Part shown: one piece after another, positions 36,071 to 45,416 of the stretch
How the letters are laid out: the number at the start of each line of letters is the position of its first letter
Position numbering within the stretch: the first letter of the stretch is position 1
Translations under genes and position numbers: made by a program
The notes under the pieces: model-generated
Told to the model about the DNA's origin: nothing
The model's database searches: none
Seen by the model: only the letters and a program-made list of their open reading frames with translations
NCBI RefSeq assembly: GCF_000019725.1
Contig: NC_010505.1
Location: 4,573,001-4,637,000 of the forward strand
Source of the DNA: Methylobacterium radiotolerans JCM 2831
GTDB taxonomy: Bacteria > Pseudomonadota > Alphaproteobacteria > Rhizobiales > Beijerinckiaceae
Direction of reading: 5' to 3'
DNA: 64,000 bases

Positions 36071-37621
36071 ATGAACCAGGACAAGCCCCGCGAGGTTCGC
36101 CTCGCCCTCGACGCGATCCCCCTCGGCGGCAAGGCCGAGGGCAAGGCCGGCGACGACGCGGTGCTGTTCGTGCGCGACGCCGACGGCGTGCGCGCGTTCC
36201 AGGCGAAGTGCCCGCATCTCGGGGCGCCGCTGGCCAAGGGCGAGATCTGCGGCGGCCGGCTCTACTGCCCCTGGCACAAGGCGGCCTTCGCGGTCGCCGA
36301 CGGCGGCCTGGAGGAGCCGCCGGCGCTGGAGGCGCTCACCCGCTATCCCGTCCGGATCGAGGGCGGCGAGGCCGTGGCGACGCTGACCCCCGAGCCGGTC
36401 CCGGCGCGGCGGGCCGAGGCCCCGGTCGGGACGGTCCTGATCGTCGGCACCGGCGCGGCGGCCGTGGCCTGCATCACCACCCTCCGGCGCGACGGGTTCG
36501 CGGGGACCATCACGATGGTCGGCCGCGAGGGCCACCCGCCCTACGACCGGACCAAGCTGTCCAAGCAGTTCCTGGCCAAGCCGACGCCCGCGGAGAAGAC
36601 CCTGCTGGAGCCGGACTTCGCGGCCGCCCACCGCGTCGAGCGGGTCGTGGCCGAGGCGACGCGGGTCGATCCGGCCGGCCGCAGCGTCGCGCTGGCGGAC
36701 GGGCGCACGCTCACCGGCGACGCGCTGCTGATCGCCACCGGCAGCCGCGCCGTGGTGCCGGATCTCGAGGGAAAGGACCGCGACGGCGTGATGACCCTGC
36801 GCAGCCTCGACGACGCGGTGCGGCTCAGCGCCGCGGCGGAGCGGGCGACGCGCGTCGTGGTGATCGGCGCGGGCTTCATCGGCCTGGAGGCGGCGGCCTT
36901 CCTGACCAAGCGCGGCCTGTCGGTGACGGTCCTGTCCCGGGAGGAGATCCCCTTCGCCAAGCGCTTCGGCGAGGCCGTGGGCGCGGCGCTGAAGCGCTAC
37001 CACGCCGGCAACGGCGTGACCTTCGTGACCGGCACGGTCGCGCGGATCGCCGGAACCGGGTCGGTCGAGGCCGTCGAGACCGAGGACGGCGCGCGGCTCC
37101 CGGCCGACCTCGTGCTGATCGGCGCCGGCGCCGCCCCGGAGACCGGGATCGTCGCCGGGGTCGAGCCGGACGAGGCCGGCGGTCTCCCGGTCGGCGCCGA
37201 CCTGAGGCTCGCCGACAACGTCTGGGTCGCGGGCGACATCGCGTCCTTCCCGGAGCGCGCCAGCGGCATCACGGCGCGGATCGAGCACTGGCGGCTGGCG
37301 CAGCAGCACGGCACGCACGTCGCCCGGGCGATGCTCGGCGCCACCGGCGTCTTCGCGGGCGCGCCGTTCTTCTGGAGCAACCAGGGCGACAAGCGCCTGG
37401 ATTACGGCGGCTACGCGCCGGATTTCGAGCGGATCATCCTGCAGGGCGACCCGGCGGCGCTCGACTTCATCGCCTACTACGTCCGCGAGAACCGCGCGGT
37501 GGCGGCCTGCAGCATCGGCCGCAACCCGGCCTTCACGGCGTTCCTCCACCTGCTGGGCGAGGGCCGCGTGCCCGGCCCCGACCAGATCGAGGCCGGCGCC
37601 GATCTCGCCGCCCTGGTGTGA
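36071..37621 (+). CDS. Rieske-FAD oxidoreductase (ferredoxin reductase / AIFM3-like)
   Basis: Fusion (516 aa) of an N-terminal Rieske [2Fe-2S] domain and an FAD/NAD(P)-dependent reductase. Cluster ligands are Cys47 and His49 (AKCPHLGAP) and Cys66 and His69 (LYCPWHKAAF). The reductase part has GTVLIVGTGAAAVACI (FAD Rossmann), VVVIGAGFIGLEAAAFL (NAD(P) Rossmann) and VWVAGDIASFP. The layout matches AIFM3-like and nitrite-reductase-small-subunit-type proteins found across proteobacteria. It probably moves electrons from NAD(P)H to an unidentified partner. ATG 36071 follows GAGGCGAGG. No oxygenase partner is adjacent. Confidence 0.88.
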   Translation: MNQDKPREVRLALDAIPLGGKAEGKAGDDAVLFVRDADGVRAFQAKCPHLGAPLAKGEICGGRLYCPWHKAAFAVADGGLEEPPALEALTRYPVRIEGGEAVATLTPEPVPARRAEAPVGTVLIVGTGAAAVACITTLRRDGFAGTITMVGREGHPPYDRTKLSKQFLAKPTPAEKTLLEPDFAAAHRVERVVAEATRVDPAGRSVALADGRTLTGDALLIATGSRAVVPDLEGKDRDGVMTLRSLDDAVRLSAAAERATRVVVIGAGFIGLEAAAFLTKRGLSVTVLSREEIPFAKRFGEAVGAALKRYHAGNGVTFVTGTVARIAGTGSVEAVETEDGARLPADLVLIGAGAAPETGIVAGVEPDEAGGLPVGADLRLADNVWVAGDIASFPERASGITARIEHWRLAQQHGTHVARAMLGATGVFAGAPFFWSNQGDKRLDYGGYAPDFERIILQGDPAALDFIAYYVRENRAVAACSIGRNPAFTAFLHLLGEGRVPGPDQIEAGADLAALV

Positions 37622-37738
37622 TGCCGCGGCGCGACAGCAGCGCGACATCAGCGCGGCCGGGCCGGTGGAACCAGGTCCGGCGGTCCCTCTTTCGGTAGAC
37701 GCCCGCCGTCTCGAGAGCCGGGCCCGCCGGGAGGCCCC

Positions 37739-37945
37739 ATGAACCAGATCATCGTCGTCGCCCTCATCTGCGCCGCCTCCGTCCAGGCGCCGGACTGCTC
37801 GCGCGAGACCGCCATCGACGTGGTCACCGGCCCGGCCCACACGCTCCAGGAATGCCTCGTCCAGGGGCCGGTCCTGGCGGCCAATGCCGGCTTCAAGGGC
37901 GAGGACGGGTCCTACCTGAAGACCCGGTGCGAGCAGAGGCGCTGA
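37739..37945 (+). CDS. Small secreted cysteine-containing protein (68 aa)
   Basis: Hypothetical. A short N-terminal hydrophobic lead (MNQIIVVALICAASVQA) precedes a compact mature part with three more cysteines (APDCSRETA, LQECLVQGP, LKTRCEQRR), spacing compatible with disulfides in the periplasm. Similar small proteins with the D-C-S-R-x-T/A start recur in Methylobacterium. ATG 37739 sits after GGGAGGCCCC. Function unknown. Confidence 0.7.
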   Translation: MNQIIVVALICAASVQAPDCSRETAIDVVTGPAHTLQECLVQGPVLAANAGFKGEDGSYLKTRCEQRR

Positions 37946-38080
37946 GCCGACGCCGTCTCGCGAACAGCTTTCGGCGGGCTGGAGGCACGATCATCAGTGT
38001 CCGGGCCGTCGCGCGTCGGCGCGCCGGTCCGGCCTTGACTTCGCGCGGCCGCGCGTCGGCCCGCCAGCCCCGGTATTCAA

Positions 38081-38092
38081 CTTGAGTTCAAG
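38081..38092. promoter_or_regulatory. CTTGA-GT-TCAAG palindrome upstream of mcd
   Basis: Small inverted repeat about 86 bp before the mcd start, in a drop of GC content within the 232-bp gap. Could be an operator for an EMC-pathway regulator, but the match is short and no cognate regulator is nearby. Confidence 0.25.
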
Positions 38093-38177
38093 ACGAGCCA
38101 AACGAAATCTGCTTCGGCTCCGGACCGCGACAGGTTAAAAGACCCGATCCAAGAAGACGCCACGCGAGCAGAAAACC

Positions 38178-39860
38178 ATGTCCGCATCCCCCGCCATCCA
38201 GACCGAGCCGCAGGATCTCGTGTCCCTGACCAAGGCCGCCGGTGAGAGCGCGAAAGCGCTGGCCGCCGAGGCCACGCGCCGGGTCCGCACGCGGATCCTC
38301 GGGACGGACGGGCGGATCGACGCGGCCAAGCTCGAGGGCCAGCAGCACGCCGCCCACGGGCTCGCCTGGCTCGCGACCTACGCGGAGGCGGTGAGCGAGC
38401 TCGGCGGCTACGCCGAGCGACTCCAGGCCGAGGGCCGGTTCGGCGAGACCGAGGCGCTCCTCGTCCGGATCGGCGCCGGCGAGTATCTCGACCAGCTCTT
38501 CTCCGGCATCCCGATGAGTCAGGGCGAGATGGTCCGCCTGACCGGGTCGCTCGGCCTCTCCGCCAAGGAGGTGGCCCAGTACCGCACGGACGCGGTCGAG
38601 ACCCTGATCGCCGAGGGCAACACCCCCGAGAACCGCGCCGCCCTGGTGGCGCTGATGCGCGACGGCGGCGGCTCGGCGACCGTCGGCGCCTCGGGCCTCG
38701 ACGAGGACATGGAGGCGATCCGCTCCGAGATGCGCCGCTTCGGCAAGGCCGAGGTGGTCGATCAGGCGCACGAGTGGCACCTGAAGAACGCCTACATCCC
38801 GATGGAGATCGTGCAGAAGATGGCCGAGCTCGGCGTCTTCGGCCTGACGATCCCCGAGGAGTACGGCGGCATGGGCCTGCCGAAGACCGCCATGTGCGTG
38901 GTCTCGGAGGAACTGTCCCGGGCCTATATCGGCGTCGGCTCGCTCGGCACCCGCTCGGAGATCGCCGCGGAGCTGATCCTGTGCGGCGGCACCGAGGAGC
39001 AGAAGCAGCGCTTCCTGCCGAAGATCGCCAGCGGCGACATTCTTCCGACGGCCGTCTTCACCGAGCCCAATACCGGCTCCGACCTCGCGAGCCTGCGCAC
39101 CCGCGCGGTGAAGGAGGGCGACGTCTGGAAGATCACCGGCAACAAGACCTGGATCACCCACCCGGTCCGCGCCGACATCATGACGGTGCTCGTCCGCACC
39201 AAGCCCGAGGAGAAGGGCCACAAGGGCCTCTCCATGCTGATCGCCGAGAAGCCGCGCGGCACCGACGAGGACCCGTTCCCAGTCCAGGGCCTGTCGGGCG
39301 GCGAGATCGAGGTGCTCGGCTACCGCGGCATGAAGGAGTACGAGCTCGCCTTCGAGGGCTTCGCGGTGCCGGGCGACAACCTGCTGGGCGAGGTCGAGGG
39401 CAAGGGCTTCGCCCAGCTGATGCAGACCTTCGAGTCGGCCCGCATCCAGACCGCGGCGCGCGCCATCGGCGTCGCCCAGTCGGCCCTCGATGTCGGCCTG
39501 CGCTACGCCGAGGAGCGGGTCCAGTTCGGCAAGGCGCTGGTGAACTTCCCGCGGGTGGCCGACAAGCTCGCCATGATGGCGGTGGAGATCAACATCGCCC
39601 GCCAGCTCACCTACTTCTCGGCCCGCGAGAAGGACGAGGGCAAGCGCTGCGACCTGGAGGCCGGGATGGCGAAGCTGCTCGGCGCCCGCGTCGCCTGGGC
39701 GGCGGCCGACAACGCCCTCCAGATCCACGGCGGCAACGGCTTCGCGCTCGAGTACCCGGTCAGCCGGATCCTGTGCGACGCGCGCATCCTCTCGATCTTC
39801 GAGGGCGCCGCGGAGATCCAGGCCCAGGTGATCGCCCGCCGGCTGCTCGAATCCGCCTGA
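38178..39860 (+). CDS. mcd: (2S)-methylsuccinyl-CoA dehydrogenase (ethylmalonyl-CoA pathway)
   Basis: Flavoprotein (560 aa) oxidising (2S)-methylsuccinyl-CoA to mesaconyl-CoA, a step of the ethylmalonyl-CoA pathway that regenerates glyoxylate in isocitrate-lyase-negative methylotrophs. It has the ~165-residue N-terminal extension found in MCD but not ordinary acyl-CoA dehydrogenases: AKLEGQQHAAHGLAWLATYA, EGRFGETEALLVRIGAGEYL, GIPMSQGEMVR. The dehydrogenase core follows (MELGVFGLTIPEEYGGMGL-like, AVFTEPNTGSDLASL, TGNKTWITHP), ending with the catalytic Glu region SIFEGAAEIQ. Not clustered here with ccr, ecm or mch. Good marker of Methylobacterium-like metabolism. Confidence 0.9.
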   Translation: MSASPAIQTEPQDLVSLTKAAGESAKALAAEATRRVRTRILGTDGRIDAAKLEGQQHAAHGLAWLATYAEAVSELGGYAERLQAEGRFGETEALLVRIGAGEYLDQLFSGIPMSQGEMVRLTGSLGLSAKEVAQYRTDAVETLIAEGNTPENRAALVALMRDGGGSATVGASGLDEDMEAIRSEMRRFGKAEVVDQAHEWHLKNAYIPMEIVQKMAELGVFGLTIPEEYGGMGLPKTAMCVVSEELSRAYIGVGSLGTRSEIAAELILCGGTEEQKQRFLPKIASGDILPTAVFTEPNTGSDLASLRTRAVKEGDVWKITGNKTWITHPVRADIMTVLVRTKPEEKGHKGLSMLIAEKPRGTDEDPFPVQGLSGGEIEVLGYRGMKEYELAFEGFAVPGDNLLGEVEGKGFAQLMQTFESARIQTAARAIGVAQSALDVGLRYAEERVQFGKALVNFPRVADKLAMMAVEINIARQLTYFSAREKDEGKRCDLEAGMAKLLGARVAWAAADNALQIHGGNGFALEYPVSRILCDARILSIFEGAAEIQAQVIARRLLESA

Positions 39861-39953
39861 AGACTCGGCTAAAACTGGGGAATAGTACGTAACATGGGAT
39901 TATAAGTCGGCTCATGAACCCGGCTTAAACGAAGTCCCCGCTTCCTGGCTCCG

Positions 39954-42443
39954 GTGAACAACTGGGGCGGCTCGGTGAGCGCGCAGCACGACGACGGTCA
40001 GACAGGCAAGAACCTCCTCCGGCACTGGCAGGATTGCCGGACGCCGGGGGCGCCGATCCCGTCCTACGAGGCCGTCGTTCTCGGGAGCCTCGGCCGCCTC
40101 GCCGACCGGGCCGCCCTGGTGACGACCCGCGCCGGGCGCGCCGCCCGGATCCTCTGGGCGGGCCAGGCCTTCGGCGCCTGGCTCGCGCAGGGTGCCGAAG
40201 GCGCGGAGGGGCCGTCGGCCGAGACCCTCCCGGTCGACGCGCTCGCGATCGAGCTGCGCGAGCCCGTCGACGAGATGGTCGCGTCCGCCCTCGCGTCCGG
40301 CCAGCCGGCCTACGGCCGGTGCGATCGCCTCGCCGCCGGGGTCGTGACCTCGACCCGCCTGGTCGGCGTGCCCCTGGGCAACCGCTGGGGCGAGCCGTTC
40401 GTGCTGATCGGGTTCGACGGGGCGAGCGTGCGGACCGAGCTGGTCCAGGCGATGTTCACCGCCACCGACCAGGGCATCCTGGCCCTCAGCACGATCCGGG
40501 ACGCCGCGGGCCGCCCGGTCGATTTCAAGATCGTCGCCCTCAACCGCGGCGCCGAGCGCCTGCTGGAGCGCCCCGCCGCCGCCCTGCAATGGCAGCGCGT
40601 GGGCCAGCTCTTCCCCGGGGCGATCACCGCGCGGACGATCGCGACGCTCGCCGCCATGGTCGAGCGGGGCGGGCGCTCGGCCTTCGAGCTGAGCCGCCCC
40701 CGGTCCGACGGCGGCACGCTCTACCTCAAGGTCGAGGCGGGCTGCGTCGGCGATCTTCTCTCGGTCACCATGACGGATGTCGGCGACATCAAGGCCCGGG
40801 AGGCCTCGTTCCGGCTCCTGTTCGAGAACAACCCGGTGCCGATGTGGGTGGTGGCCGACGCGCGCGACCGCTTCCTGGCGGTGAACGACGCCGCCGTCGC
40901 CCATTACGGCTACAGCCGCGAGCAGTTCCTGAGCCGGGCGCCGGCCGACCTCGCCATCGCGGCCGAGGAGGCGACCGAGCTCGGCCTGCCCGCCGCCGGC
41001 TCGCTCCACCGTCGCGCCGACGGCTCGGCGATCGAGGTCTCCTTGTTCCAGCGGGCAATGCCGTTCGAGGGGCGGCAGGCCGTGCTCGAGGCCGCCATCG
41101 ACATGACCGAGCGTCGCCGGGCCGAGGCCCGCATCGCCCACATGGCCCACCACGACGCCCTCACCGGGCTGCCGAACCGCGTGCTGTTCCGGGACCGCCT
41201 CGGCGAGGCGATCGCCCGCCACGCCCGGGACGGCGAGGAGGCGGTGCTGCTCTGCCTCGACCTCGACAAGTTCAAGATCGTCAACGACACGCTGGGCCAC
41301 CCGGTCGGCGACGCGCTGCTGCGCGAGGCGGCCGAGCGGATCGCCGGCTGCCTGCGCAAGGACGACCTCGTGGCCCGGCTCGGCGGCGACGAGTTCGCCA
41401 TCCTGGTGCGCGGGATGGATCTCCCGGCGCTGGCCGACGGGCTGATCGCCCGGGTGATCGCCGAACTCGGCCGGCCCTTCCGCCTGGAGGGCCAGGATTG
41501 TCACATCGGCACCAGCATCGGCGTCGCCTGCCTGCCCCGGGACGGCACCGATCCCGAGACGCTGATGAAGAACGCCGACCTCGCCCTGTACCGGGCGAAG
41601 GCCGAGGGCGGCAGCACCTTCCGGTGCTTCGAGCCGGAGATGGATGCCTGGGTGCAGGCGCGGCGGCGGCGCGAGAACGAGCTGCGCGAGGCCTTCGCCC
41701 GCGGCCAGTTCTCGCTGGTCTACCAGCCGCTGATGGATGCCCGCTCTGACCGGATCCTGGCCTTCGAGGCGCTGCTGCGCTGGCACCACCCGGAGCACGG
41801 CCCGGTCTCGCCGGCCGAGTTCGTGCCGCTCGCCGAGGAGACCGGCCTGATCGTGCCGATCGGCGCCTGGGTGATGCAGACCGCCTTCGCCGAGGCGGCG
41901 ACGTGGCCGGAGACGATCCGGCTCGCCGTGAACCTGTCGCCGATCCAGTTCCGCAACCGCACCCTGGTCGAGACCGTGCGGGGCGCGCTCGCCGCCACGG
42001 GCCTCGACCCGCGGCGCCTCGAGCTGGAGATCACCGAATCGGTCCTGCTCGCCGACAGCGCCGCCAATCTCGCGACGCTGCACGCGCTGCGGGACATGGG
42101 GATCCGGATCGCGATGGACGATTTCGGGACCGGCTATTCGAGCCTGAGCTACCTGCGCAGCTTCCCGTTCGACAAGATCAAGCTCGACCGCTCCTTCGTG
42201 AGCCAGGTCGGCGAGAACACCCACTGCACGGCGATCGTGCGGGCGGTGGCGAGCCTGGGCACCAGCCTCGGCATCGCCACCACCGCCGAGGGCGTCGAGA
42301 CCCCCGAGCAGCTCGCGATGCTCCGCGCGGAGGGCTACGACGAGGTGCAGGGCTTCCTGTTCAGCCGCGCGGTCCCGGGCCCCGAGGCCCGCCGCCTGAT
42401 CGACCGCGCGCGGGCGACGGTCCCGGACGACCGGGCGGCCTGA
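39954..42443 (+). CDS. PAS-GGDEF-EAL bifunctional c-di-GMP protein
   Basis: Cytosolic protein of 829 aa. The N-terminus (to about residue 270) has a PAS-like repeat; a second PAS begins LLFENNPVPMWVVADARDRF, with AVNDAAVAHYGYSREQFLSR. GGDEF follows at 477-481 (LVARLGGDEFAILVRG) and EAL at 605-607 (AFEALLRWHHPEHGPV), with conserved NLSPIQF, LELEITES, MDDFGTGYSSLSYL and KLDRSFV. Both domains retain catalytic signatures, so it may make and degrade c-di-GMP, or one may be silenced. GTG 39954 is the start. No TM helices; orphan gene. Confidence 0.9.
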   Translation: MNNWGGSVSAQHDDGQTGKNLLRHWQDCRTPGAPIPSYEAVVLGSLGRLADRAALVTTRAGRAARILWAGQAFGAWLAQGAEGAEGPSAETLPVDALAIELREPVDEMVASALASGQPAYGRCDRLAAGVVTSTRLVGVPLGNRWGEPFVLIGFDGASVRTELVQAMFTATDQGILALSTIRDAAGRPVDFKIVALNRGAERLLERPAAALQWQRVGQLFPGAITARTIATLAAMVERGGRSAFELSRPRSDGGTLYLKVEAGCVGDLLSVTMTDVGDIKAREASFRLLFENNPVPMWVVADARDRFLAVNDAAVAHYGYSREQFLSRAPADLAIAAEEATELGLPAAGSLHRRADGSAIEVSLFQRAMPFEGRQAVLEAAIDMTERRRAEARIAHMAHHDALTGLPNRVLFRDRLGEAIARHARDGEEAVLLCLDLDKFKIVNDTLGHPVGDALLREAAERIAGCLRKDDLVARLGGDEFAILVRGMDLPALADGLIARVIAELGRPFRLEGQDCHIGTSIGVACLPRDGTDPETLMKNADLALYRAKAEGGSTFRCFEPEMDAWVQARRRRENELREAFARGQFSLVYQPLMDARSDRILAFEALLRWHHPEHGPVSPAEFVPLAEETGLIVPIGAWVMQTAFAEAATWPETIRLAVNLSPIQFRNRTLVETVRGALAATGLDPRRLELEITESVLLADSAANLATLHALRDMGIRIAMDDFGTGYSSLSYLRSFPFDKIKLDRSFVSQVGENTHCTAIVRAVASLGTSLGIATTAEGVETPEQLAMLRAEGYDEVQGFLFSRAVPGPEARRLIDRARATVPDDRAA

Positions 42444-42473
42444 CGCCGCCCGGCCCGCGCCGGTTCCGCGGGC

Positions 42474-42650
42474 CTACTTGGTGATCTTCACCGAGACCGG
42501 GTCGCTCGACGGGAAGGTCTCCTCCAGGGCGTCGTCCAGGCGCTCGTTCAGCTTCTCCTGCTTGTTGTCGGGGTTCTTGGCGTCGCCCGGCTTGGCGCTG
42601 CCCTGCTGGAAGCCCGGCTTGGTCTCGTTCGGCTTGTGGGTCTCGGCCAT
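42474..42650 (-). CDS. Small acidic hypothetical protein with FPSSDP motif (58 aa)
   Basis: Function unknown. Product MAETHKPNETKPGFQQG..., hydrophilic, Lys/Asn/Asp-rich, ending LDDALEETFPSSDPVSVK. The C-terminal E(E/D)TFP(A/S)SDP block recurs in many short alphaproteobacterial proteins, which argues that it is real. Start ATG 42650 was preferred to an upstream ATG whose extension (MMRTGTLACPRHGRASD) seems untypical. It converges on the GGDEF-EAL gene with a 30-bp gap. Confidence 0.7.
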   Translation of the reverse strand: MAETHKPNETKPGFQQGSAKPGDAKNPDNKQEKLNERLDDALEETFPSSDPVSVKITK

Positions 42651-42764
42651 GTCGCTCGCTCGTCCGTGACGGGGGCACGCAAGGGTGCCGGTGCGCATCA
42701 ACGCGAGGAAGGGCGGGTGTTTCCGATCTTTCGGGGACGCGCGTCGATCTGGCGGGTCGGGAAG

Positions 42765-44030
42765 TCAGGCGGTCGCGAGCGGCCGCCCGAGCGGGCCGTG
42801 GGCCCGCGCGCGGGCGGCGGCCTCGCGCAGCACCGTCCCGTAGACGGCCTCGAGCCGGTCGAGATGGGCGTCCAGGGTCAGGGGCGCGGCCCAGTAGCGC
42901 TCGTGGGCGGCCCGGCCCATCCGGGCCGCGAGGCCGTCGTCGGTCAGGCGGCGCAGATGCGCGGCGAGATCGTCCGGGTCGCCCGAGCGGAACCAGAACC
43001 CGGTCTCGCCGTCGGCCACCGCCTCGCGGCCCGCGCAGGCGTCGCTGACGATCACCGGCGCGCCGCAGGCCAGCGCCTCGTAGACGGTGAGCGGCTGGCC
43101 CTCGTACCAGACGCTCGGGAAGACCAGCGCCCGGGCCCGCCGCATCAGCGCCTGCACGGCCGCGGCGTCGCGCCAGCCGAGCATCGCCGCCTCGGGATAG
43201 CGCGCGGCGAGCTCGGCCCGCTCGGGGCCGTCGCCCACGAAGGCCGCCCGCACCCCCGCCCGCCGGGCCGCCTCGGCGAAGATCGGCGCGCCCTTCTCGG
43301 TGGAGATCCGCCCGACGAACAGGAAGTCGCCCGGCGGGCCGTCGTGGACCGGCGCCCGCGCCACCGCGATGGGGTTGTCGACCCGGTGGAAGGCGGTGCC
43401 GCCGGGCAGGAGCGGCCGCACGACGCTCTCCTGCAGGTCGCTGATCGTGACGACGTGGGCGAACAGCTCCGGCAGCCGGGCCACGTGGGCGAGGCCGGCG
43501 TGGCGGACCATCCGGGCCACCTTGCGCGGGTAGCTGCGCGCGTCGCAATTCGCCACGATGCAGGCGGGCGACATCGGGGTGCGGTGGCAGATCCGCTGCG
43601 CCGGGTAGGCGTAGAAGCCGCCGGTCGGGCAGACGAGGAAGAACTCGTGCATCGTGTAGAGGCAGGGCAGCCCGGAGGCCCGGAGCGCCACGCCGATCGA
43701 CGGCGACAGCGCCTTGGCGAAGGCGTGGACGTGGACCAGCGTGTCGCGGGGATCGCAGGCGGCGAGTTCCGCCGCCAGGGCGCGGCAGGCCGGCCCGTTC
43801 CAGATCGCCTGGGCCGCGAAGGCGAGCTTGCTGCGCGCCGTGGTCACGTCGTCCTGATCCAGGCAGACCACCCGCACGCCGGCCGGCTCCAGCCGCGGAT
43901 CGACCGGGCCGACCGCGGCGAACAGGCTGACGCGGATCCCCCGGGCGGCGAGGCCCAGGGCGGATTCGATGGCGACCTTGGCCTGGCCGCCGTTGATCGC
44001 GGCGTGGTCTGCGACGAGGACGACGTGCAC
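42765..44030 (-). CDS. Glycosyltransferase family 4 protein
   Basis: GT-B retaining glycosyltransferase of 421 aa. The N-terminal GT4-like domain starts VHVVLVADHAAINGGQAKVA (GG loop), with VHAFAKALSPSI and TMHEFFLVCPTGGFYAYPAQ. The C-terminal domain has FLFVGRISTEKGAPIFAEA and the donor-site signature SVWYEGQPLTVYEALACGAP with E-x7-E, then GREAVADGETGFWF. GTG 44030 was chosen because it aligns exactly with the MHVV start of its divergent neighbour; an upstream ATG would add 26 basic residues. Probably acts in surface polysaccharide synthesis, sugar unknown. Confidence 0.82.
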   Translation of the reverse strand: MHVVLVADHAAINGGQAKVAIESALGLAARGIRVSLFAAVGPVDPRLEPAGVRVVCLDQDDVTTARSKLAFAAQAIWNGPACRALAAELAACDPRDTLVHVHAFAKALSPSIGVALRASGLPCLYTMHEFFLVCPTGGFYAYPAQRICHRTPMSPACIVANCDARSYPRKVARMVRHAGLAHVARLPELFAHVVTISDLQESVVRPLLPGGTAFHRVDNPIAVARAPVHDGPPGDFLFVGRISTEKGAPIFAEAARRAGVRAAFVGDGPERAELAARYPEAAMLGWRDAAAVQALMRRARALVFPSVWYEGQPLTVYEALACGAPVIVSDACAGREAVADGETGFWFRSGDPDDLAAHLRRLTDDGLAARMGRAAHERYWAAPLTLDAHLDRLEAVYGTVLREAAARARAHGPLGRPLATA

Positions 44031-44153
44031 GTCAGGACTTCCGCCGCTGCGAACCGGGACCGACACCTGTATCCGGCCGCGGTTGATCGCTCGTAAACCG
44101 GTCTGCTCCATCCTCCCGGCGCGCGCGACCGATCGATCCCCGGGAGGGTCACC
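44031..44153. promoter_or_regulatory. Divergent control region between two glycosyltransferase genes
   Basis: A 123-bp gap drives both glycosyltransferase genes outward. GGGAGG lies before the plus-strand ATG. No clear operator could be assigned. Confidence 0.35.
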
Positions 44154-45416
44154 ATGCACGTCGTGATCCTGGCCGAGTTCGCGGCCGCCAGCGGCGGCGC
44201 CGAGAAGGTGGCGCTGGAATCGGCCCGCGGCCTCGCCGAGGCCGGCCTCGCCGTCACCTACATCCAGGCGATCCCCGGTCCCGTCGACCCGCTCCTCGAC
44301 CACGCCGGCATTCGCCGGATCGAGCTCGGCCTGCCCGACATCTGGTCGCTCGGCGCCGCGCGGGCCGCCGCTGCCGGGATCTGGCACGCGGCCGCCGCCC
44401 GCCGCCTCGCCGCGGCCCTCGCCGGCCTCGCCGCGCCGCCGGACTGCGTCCACCTGCATCAGTGGACCCGGACCCTGTCGCCGGCGATCTTCCCGGTCCT
44501 GTCGGGGACCGGGGTGCCGCTGGTCGTCACGCTGCACGACTACGCCCTGGCCTGCCCGAACGGCGTCTACTACCGCTTCGACCGGGCCGAGCCCTGCGGG
44601 CTCGCGCCCCTGTCGGCCGCGTGCCTCGCGGCGCCGTGCGACCCGCGCAGCCGGGTGCACAAGGCCGTGCGCGTCGCCCGCGCCGCGACGCTGCGGCGGG
44701 CCGTCGGCCGGGCGGGCCGGCACCGCCCGCTCCACGTCGTCCATGTCTGCGACGCCAGCCGGCAGCGGCTGGGCGCCCTCCTCGGCGGCTACGCCCTGAC
44801 GCATCACCGGGTCGACAATCCGGTCCGGCTTCCCGAAGGCCCGACGGCCGAGCCCGCCCGCGGCGACGCGATCGCCTACGTGGGTCGCCTCACCCGCGAG
44901 AAGGGCGCCGACCTCGTGGCCGACGCCGCCCGGGCCGCCGGGCTCCCGTCCCTGTTCATCGGCGCCGGGCCCCTGGAGGCGGAGCTGCGCGCCCGGGACG
45001 GCGTGGAGGTGATCGGATGGCAGCGGCCCGAAGCGGTCTGGGCGACGCTCCGGGCCCGCGCCCGGGCGCTCGCCGCGCCGTCCCGCTGGTACGAGACCGG
45101 GCCGCTCACCGTCTACGAGGCGCTGGCGGCCGGCATCCCGGTCGTGGCCTCCGACCGCTCCGGCGCCGCCGAGAAGGTCCGGCACGGCCGGACCGGATTC
45201 GTGGTCGCGCCGGAGATCGTGCCCCTCGCCGAGGCGTTCACGGCGCTCCGCGACCACGCCGTGGCGGACGCGCTCGGAGCCGCGGCGGCCCGGCTCGCCC
45301 GAGCGGCGCCGATGGACCTGGGCGCGCACACGGCGGCGCTCCGCGGGCTCTACGCCCGTCTGATCGAATCGGCGGCTGGTGCGATGCAGCATCCTGCGGC
45401 GCTGGCCCTGGAGTAA
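44154..45416 (+). CDS. Glycosyltransferase family 4 protein (paralogue of the divergent neighbour)
   Basis: GT-B enzyme of 420 aa. Start MHVVILAEFAAASGGAEKVA, then VHLHQWTRTLSPAIF and TLHDYALACPNGVYYRF, matching the same stations in its neighbour. C-terminal part: AYVGRLTREKGADLVADA, WYETGPLTVYEALAAGIPVV with the paired glutamates, and GAAEKVRHGRTGFVVAPE. The shared loops (HDY.LACP.G, V.R.T/STEKGA) show duplication and divergence from the minus-strand gene. GGGAGG Shine-Dalgarno. Likely surface-glycan assembly; no transporter or polymerase gene is adjacent. Confidence 0.83.
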   Translation: MHVVILAEFAAASGGAEKVALESARGLAEAGLAVTYIQAIPGPVDPLLDHAGIRRIELGLPDIWSLGAARAAAAGIWHAAAARRLAAALAGLAAPPDCVHLHQWTRTLSPAIFPVLSGTGVPLVVTLHDYALACPNGVYYRFDRAEPCGLAPLSAACLAAPCDPRSRVHKAVRVARAATLRRAVGRAGRHRPLHVVHVCDASRQRLGALLGGYALTHHRVDNPVRLPEGPTAEPARGDAIAYVGRLTREKGADLVADAARAAGLPSLFIGAGPLEAELRARDGVEVIGWQRPEAVWATLRARARALAAPSRWYETGPLTVYEALAAGIPVVASDRSGAAEKVRHGRTGFVVAPEIVPLAEAFTALRDHAVADALGAAAARLARAAPMDLGAHTAALRGLYARLIESAAGAMQHPAALALE

